Shown: positions 1 through 7,213 of the stretch, piece by piece
Numbering within the stretch: the stretch's first letter is position 1
How the letters are laid out: each line of letters starts with the position of its first letter
Assembly: GCA_947647275.1 (NCBI GenBank)
Contig: CANSJQ010000001.1
Coordinates: 383,046 to 430,928, forward strand
DNA length: 47,883 bases
Source of the DNA: an uncultured Clostridiaceae bacterium
GTDB taxonomy: Bacteria; Bacillota; Clostridia; TANB77; CAG-508
Reading direction: 5' to 3'
Made by a program: the position numbers and the translations under genes
Notes under the pieces: model-generated
Databases searched by the model: none
Told to the model about the DNA's origin: nothing
Seen by the model: only the letters and a program-made list of their open reading frames with translations

Positions 1-1
1 T

Positions 2-938
2 ATAGGAAAACCAATTTTTACACAAATAAAGGATATGAGACCAGAAGATATAATAGTATTAGAAATGAGCAGTTTTCAATTAACTAATATGAATATTAGC
101 CCTGAAATTAGTGTTGTAACAAATATATTTCCAGACCACTTAAATGTACATAGCTCATATGAAGAATATAGAGAAGAAAAGAAAAATATTTTTAAACATC
201 AAAATGAAAAAGGAATTGTTGTATTAAACTATGACAATGAATATACTCGTGAATTTTCAAAAGAAGCAAATGGTAAAGTAATATACTTTAGTAGCAAAGA
301 AAAATTAGAAGATGGATTTATATATGACAATAATGATGGAATGATAAAATATTGTGAAGATGGAGTTAGAAGACACTTAATAAAAAAAGAAGAAATAAAA
401 TTAAGAGGAATTCATAACTACGAAAATATATGTACAGCATTAGCGGCAACAAGTTCATTAGTAAGTTTAGAAACAGCAATTCAAGTTATAAAAGAATTTA
501 ATGGAGTAGAACATAGGTTAGAATTTGTAAGAGAAAAAAATGGTGTTAAATGGTATAATGATTCAATAGGAACAAGCCCAGCAAGTACAATAGCAGGACT
601 AAATGCATTTGATGAAAACATCATATTACTAGCTGGTGGCTCAGATAAAGGCTTAGACTATAAAGAAGTTGGAGAAACAATAGCAAATAAAGTACAAATA
701 TTAATATTAACAGGGCCAACAGCAACAAAAATAGAAGAAGCAACAAGAAGAGCAGTAGGTGGAGAAAAAGTAGAAATATGCTATGTAGAAAATATGCGGA
801 GAAGCTGTAAAATTAGCAAATAAAAAAGCAAAGCCAGGAGATATAGTTTTACTTTCACCAGCAAGTGCAAGTTTTGATGCTTTCAAAAACTTTGCAGAAA
901 GAGGAAATAAATTTAAAGAATTTGTTAATGAATTATAA
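2..938 (+). CDS. murD: UDP-N-acetylmuramoylalanine--D-glutamate ligase, C-terminal part, one CGG +1 frameshift
   Basis: This ligase adds D-Glu to UDP-MurNAc-L-Ala in the cytoplasmic stage of peptidoglycan synthesis. The start lies outside the window, and the frame is open from base 2. Seen: the Mur motif LEMSSFQL, then [20 protein letters not shown], the C-terminal substrate motif [13 protein letters not shown] and LAGGSDKG. The zero frame ends 8 codons after an in-frame CGG at 797. Skipping C797 continues into [20 protein letters not shown] and [10 protein letters not shown], the usual MurD C terminus, and ends at TAA 938. Without the shift the last ~46 residues, which include the conserved SPASASFD segment, would be lost. 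Family assignment is secure; that the shift happens in the cell is inferred. Confidence 0.93.
797..799 (+). other. CGG +1 frameshift site in murD
   Basis: Codon context is ATG CGG A. Skipping the C reads GGA (Gly) and restores the MurD C terminus. The preceding Met tRNA cannot re-pair on TGC, which argues against simple P-site slippage. Confidence 0.85.
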
Positions 939-1021
939 TATAAAATAAATATAAAAGTGTATATGCACAAAATTAAAAGCAAATGAATACGATAATACAT
1001 AAAAGTAAAAGGAGGAAAACT

Positions 1022-1637
1022 ATGTATTATCAAAATTATGAAGATTATATGAGAAGTGTTCTTGGATACCCAGTAGGAGCTACATATGATAATTATGTTA
1101 TTGAAAATAGAGATTATACTGTAAGTTATCAAAATAATAGTGAATTAGAAAGCATGTATCCTGAAATTTATAAAAAAATAAATCCAGTGGTATGTGAAGT
1201 GTGTGAAAGAAGTAATACACCTATTACAAAAGAAGTAATAGAAAATATGGTAGAAGAAGTATATCAAAAAATAGATATAAATAATGAAATTTACTTAAAA
1301 ATTAACATAGATAATAATATTGTACAGAAAGAAGTACAACAAAATAGAACTACTAATGCAAAAGTAAGTCAAGTTAATAATATCACGAATAATGCTGAAC
1401 AAATGACAAGACAAGTAAATGAGGTAGAAAATAGACAAAGAAGACCAAATAATCCTTTATTAAGAGATTTGATAAGGATATTAATACTAAATAGAATATT
1501 AGGAGGAGGATTTCCACATAGACCACCAAGACCAAGGCCACCATTTCCAGGACATGGAAGACCACCATTCCCACGGAGGACCAGGAATGCCTCCAAGACC
1601 ACAACCTAGAGACTATGAAGATTATTTTAAATTCTAA
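1022..1637 (+). CDS. Coat-like hypothetical protein with Pro/Gly/Arg-rich tail, one CGG +1 frameshift
   Basis: Function is not known. The ATG at 1022 follows a strong AGGAGG site and gives a 204-residue product. Residues 1-45 are Tyr/Asn-rich (starts MYYQNYEDYMRSVLGYP), which resembles short clostridial coat or surface proteins. The middle is Asn/Gln-rich and likely helical, then LLRDLIRILILNRILGGG, and then a tail of PRP/PPFP repeats. The zero frame reaches an in-frame CGG at 1574 and then loses the Pro/Gly pattern. Skipping the C continues it as PPFPGGPGMPPRPQP and ends DYEDYFKF. This echoes the N-terminal YEDY, which supports the shifted frame. A terminator follows at 1691. Confidence 0.75.
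1574..1576 (+). other. CGG +1 frameshift site in the Pro/Gly-rich protein
   Basis: Context CCA CGG A. The shift reads GGA and then GGA CCA GGA ATG, so the PFPGGPGM low-complexity tail continues without a break. Confidence 0.78.
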
Positions 1638-1690
1638 AGTTACAAAATATATTATATAGATTTTACTAATTATATTAAACAAATCTAAAA

Positions 1691-1730
1691 AAAGAGCCAA
1701 GTAATAAAAAATTACTTTGGCTCTTTTTTT
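1691..1730 (+). terminator. Intrinsic terminator after the coat-like gene
   Basis: A 15-bp stem (AAAGAGCCAAGTAAT with its complement, one bulge) has a 5-nt A loop and is followed by a T run. Confidence 0.85.
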
Positions 1731-1777
1731 GACCAGACACCAGTCATACGGAATTACCATCAAAGGGTAATTCCTAA

Positions 1778-1852
1778 TAGGGCAAGGAAGACTCGAACTT
1801 CCGCTCTCTACACTTGTGGGAGTAGTGCGTTTCCATATTACGCTATTGCCCT
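1778..1852 (-). tRNA. tRNA, isotype uncertain, 18-nt anticodon arm
   Basis: The minus strand folds as a cloverleaf. It has a 7-bp acceptor stem (AGGGCAA/TTGCCCT), a 4-bp D stem GCGT/ACGC with GG in the loop, a 5-nt variable loop AGAGC, and a 5-bp T stem around TTCGAGT; the discriminator base is A and no CCA is encoded. The anticodon arm is 18 nt, not 17: CTAC/GTAG encloses ten bases, TCCCACAAGT, so the loop is 8 nt closed by U-U or 10 nt. In another register, CACT/AGTG, the loop reads C-U-CCC-A-C, suggesting Gly(CCC), but this spoils the D stem and the variable loop. No CCG anticodon is present. I cannot assign the amino acid. Confidence 0.65.
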
Positions 1853-1878
1853 AAAATAAACGTAAATTTACGTTATAA

Positions 1879-1952
1879 CGACCCAGATGGGACTCGAACC
1901 CACGAATGCTCGGCTGACTACCGAGTGCTTTAACCAACTAAGCTACTGAGCC
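1879..1952 (-). tRNA. tRNA-Asp-like (GUC) with an unusual base 33
   Basis: The minus strand gives a full cloverleaf: acceptor GGCTCAG/CTGGGTC (with G-U pairs), D stem GCTT/AAGC with AGTTGGTTA in the loop, anticodon stem CTCGG/CCGAG, variable loop CATTC, and T stem GTGGG/CCCAT around TTCGAGT. The discriminator is G, as expected for Asp. The seven-base anticodon loop is TAGTCAG, which puts GTC at 34-36 but A, not U, at position 33. That is very unusual. CCA is not encoded. The Asp assignment rests on the anticodon position and G73. Confidence 0.7.
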
Positions 1953-2115
1953 TAAAAATTTCGAATAACCTATTTATAACATAAAATTATGTTAATGTCA
2001 ACACTTTTACTAAAAAATATTGCTAAAAATTTAAAAAAGAGTTAAAATTCATACTAAGAAATATATGAATATAAATTAAAATTATAAAATAAGTACAATA
2101 AAAAGGAGTAATAAA

Positions 2116-2637
2116 ATGCCAGAGCCAATAGAAATAACGAATATAAAAAATAATTCAAATAATAGAGAATATGTATTAAAAACAGTAAAAGAAAACGGAA
2201 AGTTATTAGAGTTTGCAAGCGAAGAATTAAGAAATGATAGAGAAATAGTATTTGAAGCAGTTAAAAATAATGGAGAAGCTTTAGAATTTGCAAGTAGTAA
2301 GTTAAAAGACGATAGAGAAATAGTATATGAATCTGTAAGTAAACTTGGATGGACTTATTGTTATGTAGGAGAAAATTTATTACTAGATAAAGAACTTTTG
2401 ATAGCTGGACTTAAAAAGAGTGGTCAAATACTATATTTTTCACATCCAAATATGAGAGATGATAGAGATGTTGTATTAGAAGCTGTGAAAAATAAGGGAA
2501 TTATAGTAAAATATGCAAGTACTACATTAAGAGAAGACAAAGAAATAGCACTAGAAGCAATGAAACAAGACAACAATTGCTATATATTTTTAGGTGAAAA
2601 CATAAAAAATGATGAGGATATAATAAACTTAAGATAG
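2116..2637 (+). CDS. DUF4116 repeat protein
   Basis: The 173-residue protein consists of about six units of roughly 24 residues with the pattern NDREIVFEAVKNNGEALEFAS. Typical features are (N/D)D(R/K)E at the start, EAV or EAM in the middle and L.(F/Y)AS at the end, as in DUF4116 repeats. The units are probably helical. There is no signal peptide or membrane segment. The start follows AAAGGAG. It stands alone between the tRNA genes and a CBS protein. The role of DUF4116 proteins is unknown; they are common in gut bacteria and some intracellular bacteria. Confidence 0.75.
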   Translation: MPEPIEITNIKNNSNNREYVLKTVKENGKLLEFASEELRNDREIVFEAVKNNGEALEFASSKLKDDREIVYESVSKLGWTYCYVGENLLLDKELLIAGLKKSGQILYFSHPNMRDDRDVVLEAVKNKGIIVKYASTTLREDKEIALEAMKQDNNCYIFLGENIKNDEDIINLR

Positions 2638-2841
2638 TCTTCATTACAAAAATAAAATATATTACTTCCTTCGCGCTACTTTAGAATTAAAGTCTATTAA
2701 CTGCAAATTTTTTCTAAATTTTTCTAAAATCGGCAAAAAGTGTCAATGAAATAAATTACACACATATTAAATATCAAAACGGACAAAATAATATTATTAA
2801 AATTTATTTTAATGTAATTTTTTTGAAAGGTGGTATTAATA

Positions 2842-3282
2842 ATGAAAGTAAAAGATTGTATGTGTAATGATGTTTGCTGTGTTACACCTGATAGCACAGT
2901 TCAAGATTGTGCAAAAATAATGTGCAGTAATCACGTAGGTTGCGTGCCAGTATGTGATACTATGCAAAATGTAGTAGGTTTAGTTACAGATAGAGATGTT
3001 ATATTGAGAAGTATAGCATGTGATAAAGATGCTAAAAATACACAAGTAAGTGATATAATGACTTGTAAGGTTTGTTGCTGCAGTTCAGATGCAGATATAA
3101 AAGAAGCAGAAGATTTAATGTGTAAATATCAAATAAGAAGACTTCCAGTAGTAAATGAACAAAATAAAATAATAGGAATAATAACATTAGGTGATTTGGC
3201 TAAAAATAATAATGTAAGTAATGAAAGCGTTTCAAATACTTTAGAAACAATATGTAAATGCAATGACAAAAATGCTGAATAG
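2842..3282 (+). CDS. Two-CBS-domain protein, Cys-rich
   Basis: The ATG at 2842 follows GAAAGGTGG. The 146-residue product has two CBS domains: about residues 7-60 (ending VVGLVTDRDVILR) and 70-125 (ending IIGIITLGDLAK). Tandem CBS pairs bind adenine nucleotides and act as cytoplasmic sensors; there is no effector domain here. The protein is rich in Cys (CMCNDVCC, TCKVCCCSS and a C-terminal CKC), which is unusual for the family and may point to metal or redox sensing. That last point is inference. A terminator follows. Confidence 0.85.
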   Translation: MKVKDCMCNDVCCVTPDSTVQDCAKIMCSNHVGCVPVCDTMQNVVGLVTDRDVILRSIACDKDAKNTQVSDIMTCKVCCCSSDADIKEAEDLMCKYQIRRLPVVNEQNKIIGIITLGDLAKNNNVSNESVSNTLETICKCNDKNAE

Positions 3283-3309
3283 ATAAATCAAAATGTAAAT
3301 TTAATGTAT

Positions 3310-3337
3310 GGGTGGACATTGCGTCCACCCGATTTTT
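3310..3337 (+). terminator. Intrinsic terminator after the CBS gene
   Basis: GGGTGGAC pairs with GTCCACCC over a short loop and is followed by GATTTTT. Confidence 0.8.
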
Positions 3338-3383
3338 AAAAATAATACACAACTATTAAAATTTAGTAATTTGTTTAAATAAT

Positions 3384-3409
3384 GGGCAGACATAAGGCCT
3401 GTTCCTACA
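3384..3409. repeat. REP-like intergenic palindromic repeat, copy 1
   Basis: Read on the minus strand it begins TGTAGGAACAGGCC and ends in GCCC, like the sequences at 12005 and 36508. It lies in a gene-free gap. Confidence 0.35.
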
Positions 3410-3487
3410 ATCAAATCCTTATATTTATACGTATAATTTTAGGACAACCTACATACAATTATATAAAAGTATGTATAGGAGATTACT

Positions 3488-4585
3488 ATGGTAATAGATA
3501 TGAATTATTGGTCAAAAGTCTTTAAAAAACTTTTAGTTTTTATTTTAAGTATTTTAGGTATATATTTAGCATTCAAATTTGCTGTTTTTTATATGCCATT
3601 TTTGATTGCTTTTGTATTATCACTCATATTAGAGCCAGTTATTAGATTTTTTATGAGGAGATTAAACTTAAAAAGAAAAACGAGTGCAATTATAGTATTT
3701 GTTGTTTCTCTATCCATAATAATTGGATTATTAATATGGGGAATAGTGTCACTTACCACAGAATCATATAATCTACTTAATGGATTAAATGGATACTTTG
3801 AAGTTATTTCAAATAGATTTGAAACGCTAATATCACAGATAGATTTAAGTAAATTACATTTATCAGGAGAAATAATGAATATTATACAAAATTCAGCAAT
3901 TGATATATTAAATGGAGTAACTAATTGGGCAAAAGGAGTACTTACAAATTTATTAGAAGTTATTACTTCTATACCAACAATAATAATATATGTAGTTATT
4001 ACAATATTATCTTTATATTTTATATGTACAGATAAAATATATATGTTAGACCAACTAGAACATCACTTTCCTAAAACTTGGGTAAAAAGAATATCAAAAT
4101 TTGTAAGAGAAGTTTCAAGTTCTTTAGGTGCACTTTTAAAAGCACAAGTAATACTTATTTTTATTTCATTTTTTATATGCTTAATAGGCCTATATATTTT
4201 TAAAATAGCAGGTTTAAATGTAGGATTTCCATTATTAGCGGCTCTAGGAATAGCTTTTGTTGATGCACTACCAATTTTTGGCTCAGCAGCTGTTATGGTA
4301 CCATGGGCTGTTATAGCAGGATTTAATGGAGATTTGACATTAGGAATATCGCTTATAGTTCTATTAATAGTTATGTGTATGGTAAGGCAATTTATGGAAC
4401 CACGTATTGTAGCAGGGCAAATTGGGATACATCCAATTTTTACATTAATAGCAATGTATACAGGTTTTAGAATAATAGGTGTTTTAGGATTACTATTTGG
4501 GCCAGTTATATTAATTATATTGAAGAATATTTTTAGTGCGATGATAGATAAGGGAGTTGCAAAAGCAATTTTCGAAAGAGAATAA
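3488..4585 (+). CDS. AI-2E family transporter (PerM/YtvI-like permease)
   Basis: This 365-residue integral membrane protein has about eight hydrophobic segments: two near the N terminus (residues 10-50), one at 65-88, then a soluble stretch to about 150, and five more to the end. The family signatures are seen at the C-terminal half: GLNVGFPLLAALGIAFVDALP and PIFGSAAVMVPWA, then RQFMEPRIVAGQIGIHPIFT. Members export small molecules such as AI-2, or act as Na+/H+ antiporters; the substrate here cannot be told. The start at 3488 has AGGAG at good spacing. Confidence 0.85.
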   Translation: MVIDMNYWSKVFKKLLVFILSILGIYLAFKFAVFYMPFLIAFVLSLILEPVIRFFMRRLNLKRKTSAIIVFVVSLSIIIGLLIWGIVSLTTESYNLLNGLNGYFEVISNRFETLISQIDLSKLHLSGEIMNIIQNSAIDILNGVTNWAKGVLTNLLEVITSIPTIIIYVVITILSLYFICTDKIYMLDQLEHHFPKTWVKRISKFVREVSSSLGALLKAQVILIFISFFICLIGLYIFKIAGLNVGFPLLAALGIAFVDALPIFGSAAVMVPWAVIAGFNGDLTLGISLIVLLIVMCMVRQFMEPRIVAGQIGIHPIFTLIAMYTGFRIIGVLGLLFGPVILIILKNIFSAMIDKGVAKAIFERE

Positions 4586-4681
4586 AATTAACATAATTTT
4601 AAAAAAAGCTTGCAATTTAGTTCATATTATGTTATTATAGTTATATGTCAAAAATAAACTAATTCTACGGAGGTATTGCTT

Positions 4682-4858
4682 ATGATCAAAGTTAGAAGCA
4701 ACACATTGTCACAAACCGACTTGGTTGGAAAACGGAACAGAGTAACATTGCTGAAGGAAGCGGGATATTCCAATATGGCAATTCTGTACTTCATGGCACA
4801 AAAGAACTCTGTATCTGGAGTAGAGGAAGATGGCAATTTTGTAATTACACTCAGTTAG
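4682..4858 (+). CDS. Orphan small protein with an in-frame CGG (cassette 1)
   Basis: A 58-residue ORF of unknown function. It has its own signals: TTGCAA and TTATTATAG promoter-like boxes near 4610-4640, a perfect CGGAGG ribosome site at 4668, and a strong terminator. Codon use differs from its neighbours (CTG, GCG, ATC, CGG). Codon 18 is CGG at 4733. Unlike the recoded genes, a +1 shift there would hit TAG/TAA after three more residues, so only reading CGG as a sense codon gives the full protein. It either falls outside the CGG rule, is a recent arrival, or is not translated in full. No family is recognised. Confidence 0.5.
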   Translation: MIKVRSNTLSQTDLVGKRNRVTLLKEAGYSNMAILYFMAQKNSVSGVEEDGNFVITLS

Positions 4859-4869
4859 ATAAAAATAAG

Positions 4870-4902
4870 GAAACAGCTATAATGGCTGTTTCTTTATTTT
4901 TA
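4870..4902 (+). terminator. Intrinsic terminator after cassette 1
   Basis: GAAACAGC pairs with GCTGTTTC, followed by TTTATTTTTA. Confidence 0.85.
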
Positions 4903-4910
4903 TATTAAAA

Positions 4911-5468
4911 CTATAAAATTACAGAAGTAGGAATATAATCTTCATCAGGAGGATATACATATTCATCATTAGGCTTTTCAATTTTATTTAAAGAATTTAT
5001 TTCAAGTATAGGCATATCTCCATGATAAGTTCCTTTAGTAATAGTACCTTCTATCTCAACCCATACATTATCACGTAATGTCTCGGCTTCTTTATAATGA
5101 CATAAAAAACCAACTACAACAGTTTGAAAATCAGAAGAAATAATCATATTTCTACCTAAAACAAATTGTTCTTTTTCTAAGTCATAAACTCTATATACAA
5201 AACCAGAAAATTTAATTTTTTGTCCAACATAAGAATCAATATTTTCATGAACAGTTTTTAAAATTGTAGAGTAATTTTTATTTGTAAGTTCAGTTACTCC
5301 ATTGCAACTTATATCATCATTAACTTTAACACTAGCTTTATAAAGTTTATAACCAACAACACCACACAGTAAAATTACAAAAGTAATAATTATTACAAAT
5401 ATGAATTTAAACATTTTAGTACCACTTAATTTTATATTATATATGAACATATAAATACCCTCTTTCAA
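4911..5468 (-). CDS. YcgQ/TIGR03943-like membrane-anchored OB-fold protein
   Basis: The product has up to 185 residues; the true start may be the internal Met before FKFIFVIIITF (about residue 19). One N-terminal membrane anchor is followed by an extracytoplasmic domain. Visible family features are VGQKIKFSGFVYRVYDLEKE with QFVLGRNMIISSD, and then VWVEIEGTITKG, the pattern of the C-terminal part of YcgQ proteins. The usual permease partner YcgR is not adjacent. The C terminus is acidic and Pro-rich. Function unknown; assignment by motif only. Confidence 0.6.
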   Translation of the reverse strand: MKEGIYMFIYNIKLSGTKMFKFIFVIIITFVILLCGVVGYKLYKASVKVNDDISCNGVTELTNKNYSTILKTVHENIDSYVGQKIKFSGFVYRVYDLEKEQFVLGRNMIISSDFQTVVVGFLCHYKEAETLRDNVWVEIEGTITKGTYHGDMPILEINSLNKIEKPNDEYVYPPDEDYIPTSVIL

Positions 5469-5615
5469 AAATAGAAATTGGAAGTTAGAAACCTTATTCT
5501 AAAATCTTTTATTAATATATATGTATTTTTATTTATAAATATACTTGTATAATAAATTAAAAAATAGTATATTATAGAATAATATAAGTAAAAAAAGAAA
5601 GAAGATGAATAAGAA

Positions 5616-6378
5616 TTGTTTTCAAGTATAGGAAAATATGCACCATGTGGAATGTTTACTAAAGGACATTTTGCTTTAATTGGTATAACAATAATAGGAA
5701 TTTATGTAGCACTAAAACATACAATAAAAAAAAGCAAAGAAGAGATATATGAAATAATAAAAAAAATAACATTAGTTATATGTATACTAGAGGCTTTCAA
5801 AATAATTTATAGCATATCATTAAATTCATTATATGAAGTAAATTCGTATTTACCACTATATTATTGTAGTATGCTAATATATGCTTGTTTACTTAGTTCA
5901 TTTGGAAAAGGTAAATTTCAAAGGGCAGGAGATATATTTTTAATGGTTGGCTCAGTAATAGGAGGAGTAGTATTTATACTATATCCATCAACTTCATTAC
6001 CAACATACCCAGCATTTCACATTTTAAGCATTCATAGCTTTTTGTATCATGGTATAATGGTGTATTTAGGAATATTAGTAAATAAAACAAGATATATAGA
6101 ATTAGAAAAGCAAGATATAAAATACTTTGCAGGCTTAGTAGGAGTGCTTTGCGTTATAGCATTTATAATAAATAATATTTTCCGGTAGCAACTTAATGTT
6201 CATATCACAGAATTTTTCTATATTACCAATTAGAATATTATATAAAATAACAAATGGAAATATCCTATTTAGTTTAACAATGTCTCTGGTACAAATGACA
6301 ATACCATTCTATATTTCGTATTATATAATAAAGAAAATAGATTCATTAAAAGAAAAAAGCGTAAATGTGGAGGCTTAA
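5616..6378 (+). CDS. YwaF/TMEM164-family integral membrane protein, one CGG +1 frameshift
   Basis: The product has about 253 residues and seven membrane helices (TIGR02206-like). It starts at TTG 5616, MFSSIGKYAPCGMFTKGHF; the early GHF motif is typical. The zero frame stops at once after CGG (CGG TAG at 6183-6188). Skipping C6183 joins IINNIF to GSNLMFISQNFSILPI, matching the family pattern NN.(F)G.N.MF followed by a last helix SLVQMTIPFYISYYI. Both halves are needed for the fold. Function of the family is not established. The weak start context leaves the exact N terminus open. Confidence 0.78.
6183..6185 (+). other. CGG +1 frameshift site directly before TAG (YwaF-like gene)
   Basis: Context TTC CGG TAG. 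The shift reads GGT (Gly) and avoids the stop. This is one of two sites where the next zero-frame codon is a stop. Confidence 0.82.
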
Positions 6379-6454
6379 TCCGTAAGGAATAGTGTAGAAG
6401 CAAGCTATGAATTGTAACTTAATTATGCCCTCTAAAAATTTTAATATTTAAAGG

Positions 6455-6483
6455 TTGCATAATATACATAAAAATGATATGAT
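6455..6483 (+). promoter_or_regulatory. Sigma-A-type promoter for the small membrane genes
   Basis: TTGCAT, a 17-nt spacer and TATGAT. Just downstream, at 6517-6532, is the perfect 16-bp palindrome CTAGGAAATTTCCTAG, a possible operator. The 6379-6599 gap holds nothing else that I can see. Confidence 0.5.
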
Positions 6484-6599
6484 ACACAATATCAATTATA
6501 TAAAATCCTTTTATGTCTAGGAAATTTCCTAGCTTATACATAAGTAACTATCAACTTTAATTATAAGAAAGAAGGTAAAATATCACAAAAAGAGAAAAG

Positions 6600-6671
6600 A
6601 TGGTTTTTGGAATATTGGCAATAGCAATTTTATATGCAATTAAAAATCGTATTAAAAGACAAACAAAATAA
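6600..6671 (+). CDS. Possible 23-residue membrane peptide
   Basis: The short ORF encodes MVFGILAIAILYAIKNRIK and four more residues: one hydrophobic helix and a basic tail. It sits between the promoter at 6455 and the next membrane gene. The upstream AAGAAAGAAGG is too far away to be a convincing ribosome site. It may be a real small protein or chance. Confidence 0.3.
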   Translation: MVFGILAIAILYAIKNRIKRQTK

Positions 6672-6692
6672 AAATAATAGGAGGAAAACAAG

Positions 6693-7100
6693 ATGAAAAA
6701 AGGTTTAAAGAATTTTCTATTAGTCTGTGTAGTTGCATTACTCTGTTTTATTTTTTCATTTGTCATTCAATATTATATTGCAGTAGAAACTACTATAAGA
6801 ATTATGGTAGCAATAGCTATGTGGTGTGCTGTTTTAGGAGCGATATTAGTAGTATTAATAATGTATATGAGTTCAAATTTAGAAAAAGGATCTTCAATAA
6901 GTATATATATTTTATGGATACTCATGATATTTGTAACAATTTCAATGGTATTTTTTCTATCTACATTAGGAAATCCTATGATAAATAATGTAGGTTTAAT
7001 TTGTTTTTGTGTTAGTTTTGCTTTATTTATGATATATATACTATATTTATCAATTAAGGAAGTAATTAAGGCATACAAGAAATGCAAAGAAAATCAATAA
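6693..7100 (+). CDS. Small four-helix membrane protein
   Basis: The 135-residue product starts after TAGGAGG. It has four hydrophobic segments, at about residues 8-30, 38-58, 70-90 and 97-118, and a Lys-rich cytoplasmic end (IKEVIKAYKKCKENQ). No conserved motif is recognised. It ends just before a strong terminator, so it forms a short unit with the promoter at 6455 and is separate from secA. Confidence 0.65.
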   Translation: MKKGLKNFLLVCVVALLCFIFSFVIQYYIAVETTIRIMVAIAMWCAVLGAILVVLIMYMSSNLEKGSSISIYILWILMIFVTISMVFFLSTLGNPMINNVGLICFCVSFALFMIYILYLSIKEVIKAYKKCKENQ

Positions 7101-7106
7101 GCTATA

Positions 7107-7150
7107 CAAGAAAAACAAGTAATAAAATATTACTTGTTTTTCTTGATTTT
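7107..7150 (+). terminator. Intrinsic terminator before secA
   Basis: An 18-bp perfect stem starting CAAGAAAAACAAGTAATA with a 3-nt loop, then GATTTTTG. Confidence 0.88.
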
Positions 7151-7213
7151 TGTGGTGAATAGTGATATAGTTTAACTTGTTATAAAATACAAAAAATGGA
7201 AAGGAAGAAAAAC

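Noticed and set aside
1749..1751. CGG at 1749, 2779 and 4669 as further recoding sites
   Set aside because: They are in intergenic sequence or a ribosome binding site, not in a reading frame.
1369..1763. Minus-strand ORFs across the coat-like gene
   Set aside because: They are shadows of the Pro/Gly-rich coding sequence, without ribosome sites or protein-like composition.
1778..1852. The odd tRNA as the dedicated CGGN-decoding suppressor
   Set aside because: Its loop TCCCACAAGT has no CCG or NCCG to pair with CGG or CGGN.
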